Shown here piece after piece: positions 30,990-39,289 of a DNA stretch of 64,000 nt (position 1 is the first letter of the stretch; each line of letters begins with the position of its first letter). The stretch covers positions 3,409,001-3,473,000 of the forward strand of contig NZ_CP014616.1 in NCBI RefSeq assembly GCF_001590685.1. Direction: 5' to 3'. The translations under genes were made by a program, and so were the position numbers. This DNA is from Sporosarcina psychrophila (lineage in GTDB: Bacteria; Bacillota; Bacilli; Bacillales_A; Planococcaceae). A model generated the notes under the pieces. That model saw only the letters and a list, made by a program, of their open reading frames with translations, was not told the DNA's origin and made no database searches.

Positions 30990-31883
30990 TCAATAATTGT
31001 AATCTTTTTGTAATCTTTCAGCATGACTTTGGACAATTTGTGTAAATGCATCCACTTGTTTTAGTGCAAACGAAGATTCATAGCCGATTAACCATGTATC
31101 TCGGGTCAACTCAAATTCTTCTTCATTGTTCAAAAGCGGCATTTTATTGACATCTTCATCACCGGTCAACGTAATTGACGGTAATATCGCATAACCAATC
31201 CCATTTAACGCCAGTTGCTTACAAGTCTCAATCTGATCGACTGTAATTTGACGCCCCGGATTTTGGTCGAAATGACGCTGCCACCAACGCTGAATTTCCA
31301 TATGGTAATTCGAGTCACTCTTGAATTGAATAAATGGACGAGTCGTATCTTTCAATTCTTCGATTGACGTAATTTCACGGTCTACTAAATAGAGATGGTC
31401 TCGGAATAAATACGTTTTTTTACTCTTCCAATCTACCTGGCCCCGAACAATTCCAACATGAGCTTCTCCTTCATATAGTGCTTTGACAATTTCTGAACTC
31501 CATCCCGTTATCAGCGATATTTTGGCATCTGGATACATTTCAACATACTCTTTCAATACTTGAGGCAACCACGTCTGCCCTACGATGGATGCACATGCAA
31601 TTTTCAATGTGCCGTGCACTTTGTCCGCCATCGATGCAATCATTTCAAACGTTTCTTCACGTTTTATAATCGCTTCACGTGCATAGCCGATGATCAATTC
31701 TCCCGCTGGCGTCGGCTCAAGACCTTTCTGCGAGCGGATGAACAATAACGTTCCCCATTCCTTTTCAATTGATTGTAGCCGCTGAGAAAGTGCCGGTTGC
31801 GATAAAAAAAGTCGCTCTGCAGCTTTTCGCATATTCCCTTCTTCTGCTAATGCTTTAATGATTTCAAGTTCTGTCGTTGTCAT
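30990..31883 (-). CDS. LysR-family transcriptional regulator
   Basis: This 297-residue regulator has an N-terminal winged HTH (about 1-60; NMRKAAERLFLSQPALSQRLQSIEKEWG) and a C-terminal substrate-binding domain (from about 90) of the LysR type. The start lies inside the end of the upstream MFS gene (20-bp overlap on the same strand), which is unusual because LysR genes are more often divergent from their targets. It therefore probably regulates its own operon, including the efflux pump. The effector is unknown. Confidence 0.92.
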   Translation of the reverse strand: MTTTELEIIKALAEEGNMRKAAERLFLSQPALSQRLQSIEKEWGTLLFIRSQKGLEPTPAGELIIGYAREAIIKREETFEMIASMADKVHGTLKIACASIVGQTWLPQVLKEYVEMYPDAKISLITGWSSEIVKALYEGEAHVGIVRGQVDWKSKKTYLFRDHLYLVDREITSIEELKDTTRPFIQFKSDSNYHMEIQRWWQRHFDQNPGRQITVDQIETCKQLALNGIGYAILPSITLTGDEDVNKMPLLNNEEEFELTRDTWLIGYESSFALKQVDAFTQIVQSHAERLQKDYNY

Positions 31884-33357
31884 TCAAATACCCCTTTCCA
31901 CGTGGAATTTTTAATATAAAGAGCAAGCTGATAACAGCAAAAATGGCTACAGTAATATACACCCATTGCAACGAGCCATCGAGCGCATTTTGTAACAGCT
32001 GTACTTTTGTTGCAGGTATCGTTTTTCTCATTTCATCCGTCAGAAGTAAATTGACATCATCTAAACTATAATTCAAATCATCCTTTTTGAACCGGGCCAT
32101 TAACATGCCATTTAAAATCGCGCCAAATAATGCCGCCCCTACCGTATTCCCGAAATTCCGCATGAACATATTGGCAGCCGTCGCTGATCCTCGCTTCTCT
32201 CTTGGAACCGCCCCTTGGATTGTGACGGTGAACGATGTACTTGTCAGTCCCATGCCAACGCCCACAAAAAAGCTTGCAATCGCAGCCCACCAAGGTCCTG
32301 ACCCAGCGTCCATCATGACAAATAAGGTTGTTCCAAATATGAGTGATAACCCACCTGCAAAAGATACATGAAACGTACCGTAGCGGATTAACAAATGACC
32401 TGCAACAGAGGATGCAATCGGCCATCCGATAGACATTGCTGTCAGGGTGAATCCAGCAATTATCGCCGGCTGTTCCATAACACCTGTAACGAATGTCGGC
32501 AAATAAGAGGAAACTCCAATCAATATGACCCCTGTCGTTAACGAAACAAGATTCGCATACAATATAACGGGGGTTTTCCACAATGCAAATGGCATTACTG
32601 GATCTATTGCTTGTCGTTCGACCCTAACAAATAACGCTAACGACCCGAGTCCTACAATAACGAGGGTGATACTGTAAAACGACAAGCGACCGAATGCCTG
32701 ACCACCTTCAACAAGCCAGTATAAAATAGTGGATAACGATAACGTAAGTAGGAAGGCACCTTTATAATCAATCGAAACCTTTTTCTCCCGCTTTGGTTCA
32801 TGTAGAAACAGATAGATACCGACCATTGCAAGTATTCCAAGCGGCACATTCACCCAGAAAACAAACTTCCAATTCATATAGTGAACAATCAGCCCACCAA
32901 TAACGGGACCTGATACAGCTGAAATTCCCCATACACTAGATAAATACCCTTGGACTTTCGCCCGTTCTTCCGTCGTATATATATCGCCTACAATCGTAGT
33001 AGCAATCGGCATTACGGCACCCGCACCGAGGCCTTGAAGTAACCTAAATACAATTAACTGCTCCATCGAAACTGCAAAACCACATAATATAGACCCAATA
33101 AGAAATATCGTCAATCCAATAAACAAAATTGGTTTTCGGCCAAATAAGTCCGCCAATTTCCCATAAATGAGTACAGTAACTGTACTCATCAGTAAATAAG
33201 AAGAAAAAATCCAACTATATCTTGAAAAACCACCAAGGTCCGAAGCAATTGAGGGCATTGCTGTAGTCACAATCGTCGCTTCCACCGCACCAACAAACAT
33301 TGCCAACATGACAGAAATGAGCACAAGTGGGCGATTCGTAATTTTATTATTTTTCAC
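31864..33357 (-). CDS. 14-helix MFS drug transporter (EmrB/QacA family)
   Basis: This 497-residue DHA2-type drug:H+ antiporter has about 14 helices. Motif A (GKLADLFGRKP) follows helix 2, helix 1 carries the DHA2-like AxxxxGAVEATIVTTAMPSI pattern, and motif C-like GISAVSGPVIGG lies in helix 5. The start is GTG at 33357 behind AAAGGAG. It is coupled to the LysR gene. The substrate is unknown. Confidence 0.9.
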   Translation of the reverse strand: MKNNKITNRPLVLISVMLAMFVGAVEATIVTTAMPSIASDLGGFSRYSWIFSSYLLMSTVTVLIYGKLADLFGRKPILFIGLTIFLIGSILCGFAVSMEQLIVFRLLQGLGAGAVMPIATTIVGDIYTTEERAKVQGYLSSVWGISAVSGPVIGGLIVHYMNWKFVFWVNVPLGILAMVGIYLFLHEPKREKKVSIDYKGAFLLTLSLSTILYWLVEGGQAFGRLSFYSITLVIVGLGSLALFVRVERQAIDPVMPFALWKTPVILYANLVSLTTGVILIGVSSYLPTFVTGVMEQPAIIAGFTLTAMSIGWPIASSVAGHLLIRYGTFHVSFAGGLSLIFGTTLFVMMDAGSGPWWAAIASFFVGVGMGLTSTSFTVTIQGAVPREKRGSATAANMFMRNFGNTVGAALFGAILNGMLMARFKKDDLNYSLDDVNLLLTDEMRKTIPATKVQLLQNALDGSLQWVYITVAIFAVISLLFILKIPRGKGYLNDNDRT

Positions 33358-33384
33358 AGTCTAGATTCTCCTTTAAACAGAAAA

Positions 33385-33403
33385 GGGCCCCATTTAGGAG
33401 CCC
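33385..33403 (-). terminator. Probable terminator of darB
   Basis: GGGCTCC and GGGGCCC pair around TAAAT and are followed by TTTTCTG on the minus strand; the T-tract is short. Confidence 0.5.
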
Positions 33404-33420
33404 ACAATTTAACAAAACAA

Positions 33421-33861
33421 TTATTCAACCGAGTAAATATATCTTTTAAATTGTTTCATTATTACTCTTCGTGATAATATGCCTGCAAATGTGCCGTCTT
33501 CTTCCGTCACACAAAGAAATGTATGGTCAATTAATAAATCGAGCCCTTTTTGGAATCGATCCGTCGTTTTTATGGATGGCAAATCAGTTTGCATAATTTC
33601 ATCAACTTTTAAATCGTCAAGACGTTCATATTCAATACGTTCAAGTCCCAAAATAGAATCAGTAATCATCCCCATACTGAGCAACCCTTTTAAACGATAT
33701 TTCGCATCAAGGACCGGTATAGCTGAATAACCTGTTTTTGTTAGTACAAGGAGGGCGTGCTCTGCATTATTTCCAACCTGAACATGCGCAACTTTTTCAG
33801 ACGAAATGATAAAATCCGCTATCGGTGTGAAAAGAAAATCCCTATTGTTTATAGAAATCAT
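33421..33861 (-). CDS. darB: CBS-domain cyclic-di-AMP-binding protein DarB (CbpB/YkuL)
   Basis: This 146-residue protein is made of two CBS motifs. The stretch VAHVQVGNNAEHALLVLTKT matches DarB almost exactly, and the ending (FAGILSRRVIMKQFKRYI) is also typical. In B. subtilis, DarB binds cyclic di-AMP and, when free, activates Rel-dependent (p)ppGpp synthesis and pyruvate carboxylase; this is knowledge of the family. The ATG at 33861 follows AGAAGGAG. Neighbours are unrelated in function, but the region order agrees with the yku cluster. Confidence 0.92.
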   Translation of the reverse strand: MISINNRDFLFTPIADFIISSEKVAHVQVGNNAEHALLVLTKTGYSAIPVLDAKYRLKGLLSMGMITDSILGLERIEYERLDDLKVDEIMQTDLPSIKTTDRFQKGLDLLIDHTFLCVTEEDGTFAGILSRRVIMKQFKRYIYSVE

Positions 33862-33954
33862 GTAAATCTACTCCTTCTGTAGCTATGCTTTTCACCTTAA
33901 AACTACATATCTATCATATCATAAGAAGGACTTTCTATCCTTGAAAATGAAAAA

Positions 33955-33980
33955 GAAAACCCCTTCTGTTAAGAAGAGGC
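33955..33980 (-). terminator. Terminator of the small two-helix protein gene
   Basis: CCTCTTC and GAAGGGG pair (one G-U) around the stop codon region and are followed by TTTTCTTTTTC on the minus strand. Confidence 0.6.
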
Positions 33981-34199
33981 AGCGTAATAAAAAATGACAA
34001 TTCCAATGAAAAATACAGCTACAAGGACAATCCAAATAATCGGATTCAATGTAAATGGGTGCTCTTCAATCGGACCCGAAATCTGATCATCCTGTCCATC
34101 AACAACAACGGTCACCTTGTTCCATTTCTTTACGGCGATAAAGCTGATTATACAAATGACCAAAACAACGATAATAAATGGAACTGTCCATACATCCAA
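33969..34199 (-). CDS. Small two-helix membrane protein
   Basis: This is a 76-residue protein with two hydrophobic helices (about 6-23 and 52-71) and a hydrophilic loop rich in acidic residues between (VVDGQDDQISGPIEE). I know no family. The start is TTG at 34199 with AAAGGAGAG seven bases upstream; the earlier ATG at 34232 would read through that ribosome site. It is about 50 bp downstream of fadH on the same strand and may be co-transcribed with it. Confidence 0.7.
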   Translation of the reverse strand: MDVWTVPFIIVVLVICIISFIAVKKWNKVTVVVDGQDDQISGPIEEHPFTLNPIIWIVLVAVFFIGIVIFYYAASS

Positions 34200-34249
34200 A
34201 CTTATCTCTCCTTTTGAGAGTAGGATGTGCAAAACGACAACATTTATCC

Positions 34250-35008
34250 TTAAAACGGGGATTTATTAAGCCATTGTCCGCCGTCGAGCGTCACAATTTC
34301 TCCATTCATGTAGGACGCCTTATCTGACATAATGAATGCCGCCAGTTCTGCAATCTCTTCCGGCTTCCCAAGACGACCCAAAGGAATCGATTCAAGTGTG
34401 CGCTTAGCTGCTTCATTAGACTCCCATAACTTTTCTGCGCCGCCTGTACGTTCAATCGGACCCGGCGCAATACCATTCACACGGATTCCATATTGACTTC
34501 CCCATTCAACTGCTAAAGTTCGAGTTAACGACATAACACCTGCTTTAGCTGCCGCGGAATGAATGACACCCGCGCCTGCATCCCATGCATACGTTGCAAG
34601 CATATTCAATATCGATCCTTTTTGACCTTTCTCAATCCAGTACTTTCCAACTGCGCTGGAGCAATAAAATGTGCCATTTAGTACAATATCGATAACAGAC
34701 TTCCAGCCGTTTGGTGATAAATCTTCTGCTTTAACGATGAAATTTCCAGCCGCATTATTTACTAATCCATCAATTCGGCCAAACTTTTCATCCGTGAAAG
34801 CGACTAACGCTGCAACTGATTCAACATTCCTCACATCCATCTGGAATGGATGTGCATGATCCCCAATTTCTTCTTGAGCCACATTTAACCTATCTATATC
34901 TCTACCCGTAATTACGACTTGTGCACCTTCATCAGCAAATTTCTTCGCCATGTATTTCCCCATCCCATTCGATCCACCTGTTACAATTATGACTTTTCCC
35001 TCAAACAC
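34250..35008 (-). CDS. fadH: 2,4-dienoyl-CoA reductase (SDR family)
   Basis: This 252-residue short-chain dehydrogenase has the NAD(P) motif TGGSNGMGKYMAKKF, the NNAAGNF segment and the GGQWLN ending typical of FadH/YkuF, an auxiliary enzyme for beta-oxidation of unsaturated fatty acids. The usual SDR Tyr-x-x-x-Lys is replaced by SAAAKAG (Ser/Lys), as in dienoyl-CoA reductases. The GTG at 35008 follows AGAGGGGG; the longer reading (to 35047) runs into the FadR operator and is rejected. Regulation by FadR is supported by that operator. Confidence 0.92.
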   Translation of the reverse strand: MFEGKVIIVTGGSNGMGKYMAKKFADEGAQVVITGRDIDRLNVAQEEIGDHAHPFQMDVRNVESVAALVAFTDEKFGRIDGLVNNAAGNFIVKAEDLSPNGWKSVIDIVLNGTFYCSSAVGKYWIEKGQKGSILNMLATYAWDAGAGVIHSAAAKAGVMSLTRTLAVEWGSQYGIRVNGIAPGPIERTGGAEKLWESNEAAKRTLESIPLGRLGKPEEIAELAAFIMSDKASYMNGEIVTLDGGQWLNKSPF

Positions 35009-35028
35009 AACAATTCCCCCTCTTATAA

Positions 35029-35046
35029 TGAATGAATATTCACTCA
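35029..35046. promoter_or_regulatory. FadR operator upstream of fadH
   Basis: TGAATGAATATTCACTCA matches the B. subtilis FadR consensus TGAATGAATANTCATTCA in all but one defined position and is palindromic. It lies 21 bp upstream of the fadH start, consistent with repression relieved by long-chain acyl-CoA. Confidence 0.8.
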
Positions 35047-35102
35047 TAATTGTAACATGTTATCAAGTTCGTTACGAGAACAAAAGTAACCTCACAACGA
35101 AA

Positions 35103-35133
35103 AACGGACACCGAATTTTTTCAGTTGTCCGTT
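35103..35133 (-). terminator. Terminator now detached from the EAL gene by element L copy 3
   Basis: AACGGACA and TGTCCGTT form an 8-bp stem, followed by TTTCG on the minus strand. It lies on the far side of the element from the stop of the GGDEF/EAL gene. Confidence 0.6.
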
Positions 35134-35142
35134 TATACGATT

Positions 35143-35682
35143 ATTTAATAACACATGTTTTAATTAACCAAAGTAAACCCAAATATGACTACTTACTATT
35201 CATTAGTCGTCCTATGTACAGATACCATCGGATCGCTTTGGACTGAACAGCTACTATACAATTTCCCGGGATTTTTTGCTGTGTAAAGTCTTTGCTAAAA
35301 TAAGTATAGAAGGCTTTATTAAAGGTGATATTCCTTTACTTTTCCAAAGTGTATAGTCGGCACTAAACAAATGGATTGTTCTTCTAACACCGCTTTGTCG
35401 CTAGACTTGTCCGTTAAAGGCGAGGCGCACCACCTAGTTAACCCCAAATAAGCAGTGCCGAATATATAGTTGCATTTTCCACTTGAACACTGTAGGTACG
35501 CGGCGGATAGATCGTCGTAACAGGATGACCAAGGAGGAATGAATAGCAATTCCTCCTCAAAGAATGTGGTGTGATTATTTCGTCCAAAGCGAGCCGGAAA
35601 TGTACATGTGTGTAAACTTGTATGCATTTCCTACAGGCGCTTCATATAATAAAATGGTTAATCAAGAGACTTGACTTCATAA
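35143..35682 (-). mobile_element. Non-coding element L, copy 3 (35152-35673) with degenerate target duplication
   Basis: The 522-bp body ends with CACATGTTTTAATTAACC and, inverted, CAAGTCTCTTGATTAACC. Flanking 9-mers ATTTAATAA (35143-35151) and ACTTCATAA (35674-35682) agree at 7 of 9 positions. The shared block is at about 35470-35530 (TAGGTACGCGGCGGA, CGTCGTAACAGGATGACC), followed by a hairpin at 35532-35557 (9-bp stem). A long-range inverted repeat, TCGGCACT (35357-35364) with AGTGCCGA (35454-35461), is also present. The orientation matches copy 1. The right flank contains the stop codon of the EAL gene. This is the shortest and most eroded copy; no credible ORF is inside. Confidence 0.72.
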
Positions 35683-37719
35683 ATACTTTTCTACAATTTC
35701 CTCTACAGGAACTGCCTTACTGTACAAAAAGCCTTGCGCCTTCTGGCATTTAGCTTCAAGTAGAATCATCGCTTGTAAATCCTTCTCTACGCCTTCAGCA
35801 ATTACTTCCATCCCAAGACTGTGGGCTAGATTAATAATTGTCTTCGCTATTGCTTTGTTTTTCACATCAAATTCAATATCTTTTATAAATGAACGATCGA
35901 TTTTAATGATATCGATTGGATATTGCTTCAAATAACTAAGTGATGAATAACCCGTTCCAAAATCATCGACGGAGATGAAAATCCCGATTTTCTTTAGTTC
36001 ATTTAATGTTGCTAAAGTCTCATCTATTATCGTCAATGCTCCCTCCGTAATTTCCACTTCAAGGGATGACGGTAAGATGTCGTAGTAAGAAATCTTCTCT
36101 TTCAATTTATCGACAAAGTTTTCCATTCTAAATTGCTTTGGCGATATATTCACAGCTATCCTAACAGCTTTGAACTGCTTATCCTGCCACTCTTTCAACT
36201 GTTTACATACTTGGTTTAATACCCAATCACCAATTCCATGTATAAGCCCTGAATCTTCAGCAATGGGGATGAATTGCGCCGGTGATACAAACCCAAATTT
36301 GCCATTATTCCATCTAAGAAGCGCTTCGAAACTACTAATATGCCCCGTTTTCAAATCGACTTGTGGTTGATAGTGAATCGTCAATTCATTTAACTCAATC
36401 GCCCTGCGTAAATGCGATTCCATCAGTGCTTCATCCGGGAAGGTAGAATTCATCGCTTCTTGATAGAAACGATAATGCGAGCGGCCACGATCTTTCACAA
36501 AGGTTAGCGCTTGTTCCGACTTCCTTAGTAGATTCTCAAGTGTTTTTCCATCTTCAGGATAAACAGCAATTCCGATGGATGCAGAAATGAAATACTCCTG
36601 ATGATTATGATAAAATGGTTTTCCAAAATCATTCAATAACTGTTGTGCAAACTTCTCTGTCTTCAGCACAGAATGATTTTGCAATGAGACGATAAATTCA
36701 TCGCTGCCATTGCGATACAACCTGGCGGATGCAGGACAGATTATTTTTAATCGTTCCGCAACCATTTTTAATATTTCGTCCGCACCATTATGGCCAAGTG
36801 ATTCATTTATTAATTTGAATCGATCAAGACCTAAATGGACGAAAGACAGTCTTGTTTCTCTTTGCAAGGCGTTTAGAGAATCCTCCGTAAAGTGTTCTTT
36901 CATCGCCTGACGATTCCACAAACCCGTCAAATGATCATGATAAGACAGGAATAGAAGTTTTTCATTATTTTTCTGATGAATAGATGTATCCCGTACAATT
37001 AGTTGAACTTCTTCTACCTCTCCATCAATCAAGACGGGAATTGCCTTCAAATACGCGGGTAATAAATATCCTTTTTTATGAAAAATAGTTGAATCTTCCA
37101 TCTCAATTGATTCCCCCGCAAGTGCGCGGGACAAGAAGAGCTTAAATGCTTTTATGTTATCCTCCCCGGAAAGATTCAAAATTGAACGGCCAGAGAGTTC
37201 CTTGAATCGATAGCCGAAACCTAAATGAACGGCTCGATTCGCGTAAATAATTTTAAAGTTTTGATCGATGGTTATGATTGGGTCAAGATTATGTTCAATG
37301 ACGGAATTATATTTATGTTGTAACTCCGACTGCGACTTCCTTACAGTTACGGTATCTAGCCGTTCACGCAATTCAATGATGATAATTTCTCGTTCAAACT
37401 CTTCGGTATGACGTTGAAAATCCAATTCGAATAATACGCCTGCCCCACCTCGTATCGATTGGATTTCAGTTGTAAAATCAGATTGATTTTGTAATTTCCG
37501 CATCCTGCGCTTAATGGGAATCCATAAATCACCAAAAAAACAAGCAGCCGATTGTTCGATTTCAGTCGAAAAGTATTTTGTCGCCAATGAGTTAGCGTAA
37601 AGCACATCAAATTTTCCTTGCTCATTTTTCTCAACAAATATGGTCATCTTAAAGGAGTGGTTCAAAATATATGATTCTACAATTTTTTCTAAACGGTCTT
37701 TAATCTTAACGTTTCTCAT
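35677..37719 (-). CDS. PAS-GGDEF-EAL protein, probable cyclic-di-GMP phosphodiesterase
   Basis: This 680-residue cytoplasmic protein has an uncharacterised N-terminal region (1-130, possibly PAS-like), a PAS domain (about 135-250), a GGDEF domain (255-420) with the altered active-site motif GSDEF (338-342), and an EAL domain (430-680). The EAL motif is intact (465-467), as is DDFGTGYSSLSYLK, so phosphodiesterase activity is likely; cyclase activity is doubtful because of the Gly-to-Ser change. No transmembrane helix is seen. The start is ATG behind CGGAGGC. An L element abuts its stop codon. Confidence 0.92.
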   Translation of the reverse strand: MRNVKIKDRLEKIVESYILNHSFKMTIFVEKNEQGKFDVLYANSLATKYFSTEIEQSAACFFGDLWIPIKRRMRKLQNQSDFTTEIQSIRGGAGVLFELDFQRHTEEFEREIIIIELRERLDTVTVRKSQSELQHKYNSVIEHNLDPIITIDQNFKIIYANRAVHLGFGYRFKELSGRSILNLSGEDNIKAFKLFLSRALAGESIEMEDSTIFHKKGYLLPAYLKAIPVLIDGEVEEVQLIVRDTSIHQKNNEKLLFLSYHDHLTGLWNRQAMKEHFTEDSLNALQRETRLSFVHLGLDRFKLINESLGHNGADEILKMVAERLKIICPASARLYRNGSDEFIVSLQNHSVLKTEKFAQQLLNDFGKPFYHNHQEYFISASIGIAVYPEDGKTLENLLRKSEQALTFVKDRGRSHYRFYQEAMNSTFPDEALMESHLRRAIELNELTIHYQPQVDLKTGHISSFEALLRWNNGKFGFVSPAQFIPIAEDSGLIHGIGDWVLNQVCKQLKEWQDKQFKAVRIAVNISPKQFRMENFVDKLKEKISYYDILPSSLEVEITEGALTIIDETLATLNELKKIGIFISVDDFGTGYSSLSYLKQYPIDIIKIDRSFIKDIEFDVKNKAIAKTIINLAHSLGMEVIAEGVEKDLQAMILLEAKCQKAQGFLYSKAVPVEEIVEKYL

Positions 37720-38002
37720 GTGTGCCTCCGTTTGTTATGCATTTATCCAAACTTTTATCGATTAATCCAGGTAAATATGAATCAATCGCCCGAGTACTTT
37801 ATAGTTAATCATAAATAGATTGTACTTATATCGAAAAAGTATGTATCGAATAAATAAATATAATTATTATATCAGCATAATGCATCTTCGGAAGAATCAG
37901 TGTTTTCACTACCTTTTAGATCTGAAGTTGTACAATTCTTTCATTCTTGGTATTATATGAAATATATGTAACCATTCAATCTGCCAATGAAGGAGGCCAA
38001 TT

Positions 38003-38467
38003 TTGAAAAACAAGCATTCCATCCGTCAATTGGCAATTGCCATCTACACGGTAAATCGACATGCCAAAACAGCTCCTGACAATAGACAACTTTACGCCTT
38101 AAAAAAGATGGCGATAGACAAGTTGCTTAGTTCGGGCATTGCCGAAAAAATCGGATTGCATTTTGTCGACAATCCAAAATTCAGCAAGCAACACTCCACG
38201 GTCCTCGTCCGATGTGACGAATTCCTCTTTCATACAATCCCAGAAAAAGAAGACTTTAATACTCTTCCACACCTCGGACAACAAGATCCAGCTTCTCGCA
38301 ACCCCCAAGAACGGATGAGCTTGAAAACAGCGCGCGAGCTTCTCTCTAAATATGTGGGGCCCACCCACCCGATAATACCCGAGAAGAAAAAAACACTACC
38401 AAAAAAGTCTATTCATAGCATTCAGGATTCACAAAACTTCCGTTCATCTTATTTGGATGGTAAATAG
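38003..38467 (+). CDS. ykyB: YkyB-family protein
   Basis: This 154-residue protein of unknown function matches the YkyB family (length equal to B. subtilis YkyB; shared patterns VNRHAKTAP, LYxLKK, GLHFxDNPxFS and LPHLG). The start is TTG at 38003 behind AAGGAGG. It is near fadH and a cheV-like gene, as in B. subtilis. The stop codon is directly followed by repeat A. Confidence 0.85.
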   Translation: MKNKHSIRQLAIAIYTVNRHAKTAPDNRQLYALKKMAIDKLLSSGIAEKIGLHFVDNPKFSKQHSTVLVRCDEFLFHTIPEKEDFNTLPHLGQQDPASRNPQERMSLKTARELLSKYVGPTHPIIPEKKKTLPKKSIHSIQDSQNFRSSYLDGK

Positions 38468-38532
38468 AAAAGCGCAAGCGCCTTGGTAGACCCAACAAGC
38501 GCTGGAGGGGCTAGGCGCTGGAGTCTAGACAA
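38466..38532. repeat. Dispersed repeat A, copy 2 (short)
   Basis: GAAAAGCGCAAGCGCCTTGG to GGCGCTGGAGTCTAGACA matches the ends of the copies at 17.1, 46.4 and 54.2 kb but lacks the centre. It begins at the ykyB stop codon. Confidence 0.75.
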
Positions 38533-38591
38533 TAAGAAAGTCGCTCGAGTACCGCTGCTCTTGGTGAAAAACTTATACTTTCTTATTTTTT

Positions 38592-38639
38592 AAAAACGGG
38601 CTATTCCTGCTGGCTACCAGCGGGAATAGCCCGTTTTTT
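38592..38639. terminator. Bidirectional terminator between ykyB and the CheW-like gene
   Basis: AAAAACGGGCTATTCC and GGAATAGCCCGTTTTT form a perfect 16-bp stem with an extra GCTGG/CAGC stem in the loop. Confidence 0.9.
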
Positions 38640-38645
38640 CTTCTA

Positions 38646-39104
38646 TTACTTAATTTGCTCCGCGATTACTTTTTCAAAATCAACGAGAAGGATCATTCCG
38701 TTATCACGCTTGATAACTCCCGAAACAGGTACTTTATTTCCCGTATACATATCGGAAGCAGGTTCAATATCCGTAAAATTGATACGCTGGATTTGGGTAA
38801 CAGCCGTCACATCTAAGACCACTGTTGTCCCGTCGAATTCAGCGACGATATATTTGGATTCATCACTATTATTATTAGTTGCATTTCCTGTTACTTTCTT
38901 CAAATCGATGACAGGAAGCACTTCTCCTCGTAATTGTATGATTCCCTCAATATACGGGTGTGAATGCGGTAATACAGTAACCGGAACGGGTTGAATAATT
39001 TCACGTACATGCTGAATGCCAAGTCCAAAATTACTATTTCCTACTTGAAACTCTACAAATTCAAAGACTTCATATGTTACTACATCCGATTTGATTGTAT
39101 TCAC
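38646..39104 (-). CDS. CheW-domain chemotaxis coupling protein, CheV-like without receiver domain
   Basis: This 152-residue protein consists of a single CheW domain (about 12-148). The sequence FGLGIQHVREIIQPVPVTVLPHSHPYIEG resembles the CheW half of CheV more than CheW itself. CheV is about 300 aa with a C-terminal receiver; here a stop and a strong terminator follow the CheW domain at once, so the receiver is absent, not hidden in another frame that I can see. The GTG at 39104 follows TAGGAGC. Next to ykyB, this is where cheV lies in B. subtilis. Confidence 0.88.
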   Translation of the reverse strand: MNTIKSDVVTYEVFEFVEFQVGNSNFGLGIQHVREIIQPVPVTVLPHSHPYIEGIIQLRGEVLPVIDLKKVTGNATNNNSDESKYIVAEFDGTTVVLDVTAVTQIQRINFTDIEPASDMYTGNKVPVSGVIKRDNGMILLVDFEKVIAEQIK

Positions 39105-39130
39105 CTACTCAGCTCCTAGATGTTAATAAT

Positions 39131-39222
39131 AGTATATAGATATCCCATTGAATCCACTTAGGCTACCCTTCGTAAGGTGCCTTCGCTCGGTTTACTTAGT
39201 ATTCACCTGGTCAACATATATA
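39131..39222 (-). repeat. Repeat B, copy 1
   Basis: Read on the minus strand it runs from ATATATGTTGACCAGGTGAA through GAGCGAAGGCACCTTACG to ATTCAATGGGATATC. It shares both ends with copies near 40.9 and 42 kb. Confidence 0.65.
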
Positions 39223-39289
39223 GCACTTAATTAATTTAATTGAACACTTACTTCTATTTTCGGCTTATTTCTATAATTATTTAGCTTTA

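Noticed and set aside
34250..35047. 265-aa version of FadH
   Set aside because: Its first 13 codons lie in the FadR operator and ribosome site; GTG at 35008 has the correct spacing.
35319..35627. 102-codon ORF in element L copy 3
   Set aside because: It follows the element's repeats and hairpins, is not shared by the other copies, and has no convincing ribosome site.
38003..38467. Minus-strand ORF of 89 codons opposite ykyB
   Set aside because: It is the complement of a recognised family member with a good ribosome site; the minus frame has none.
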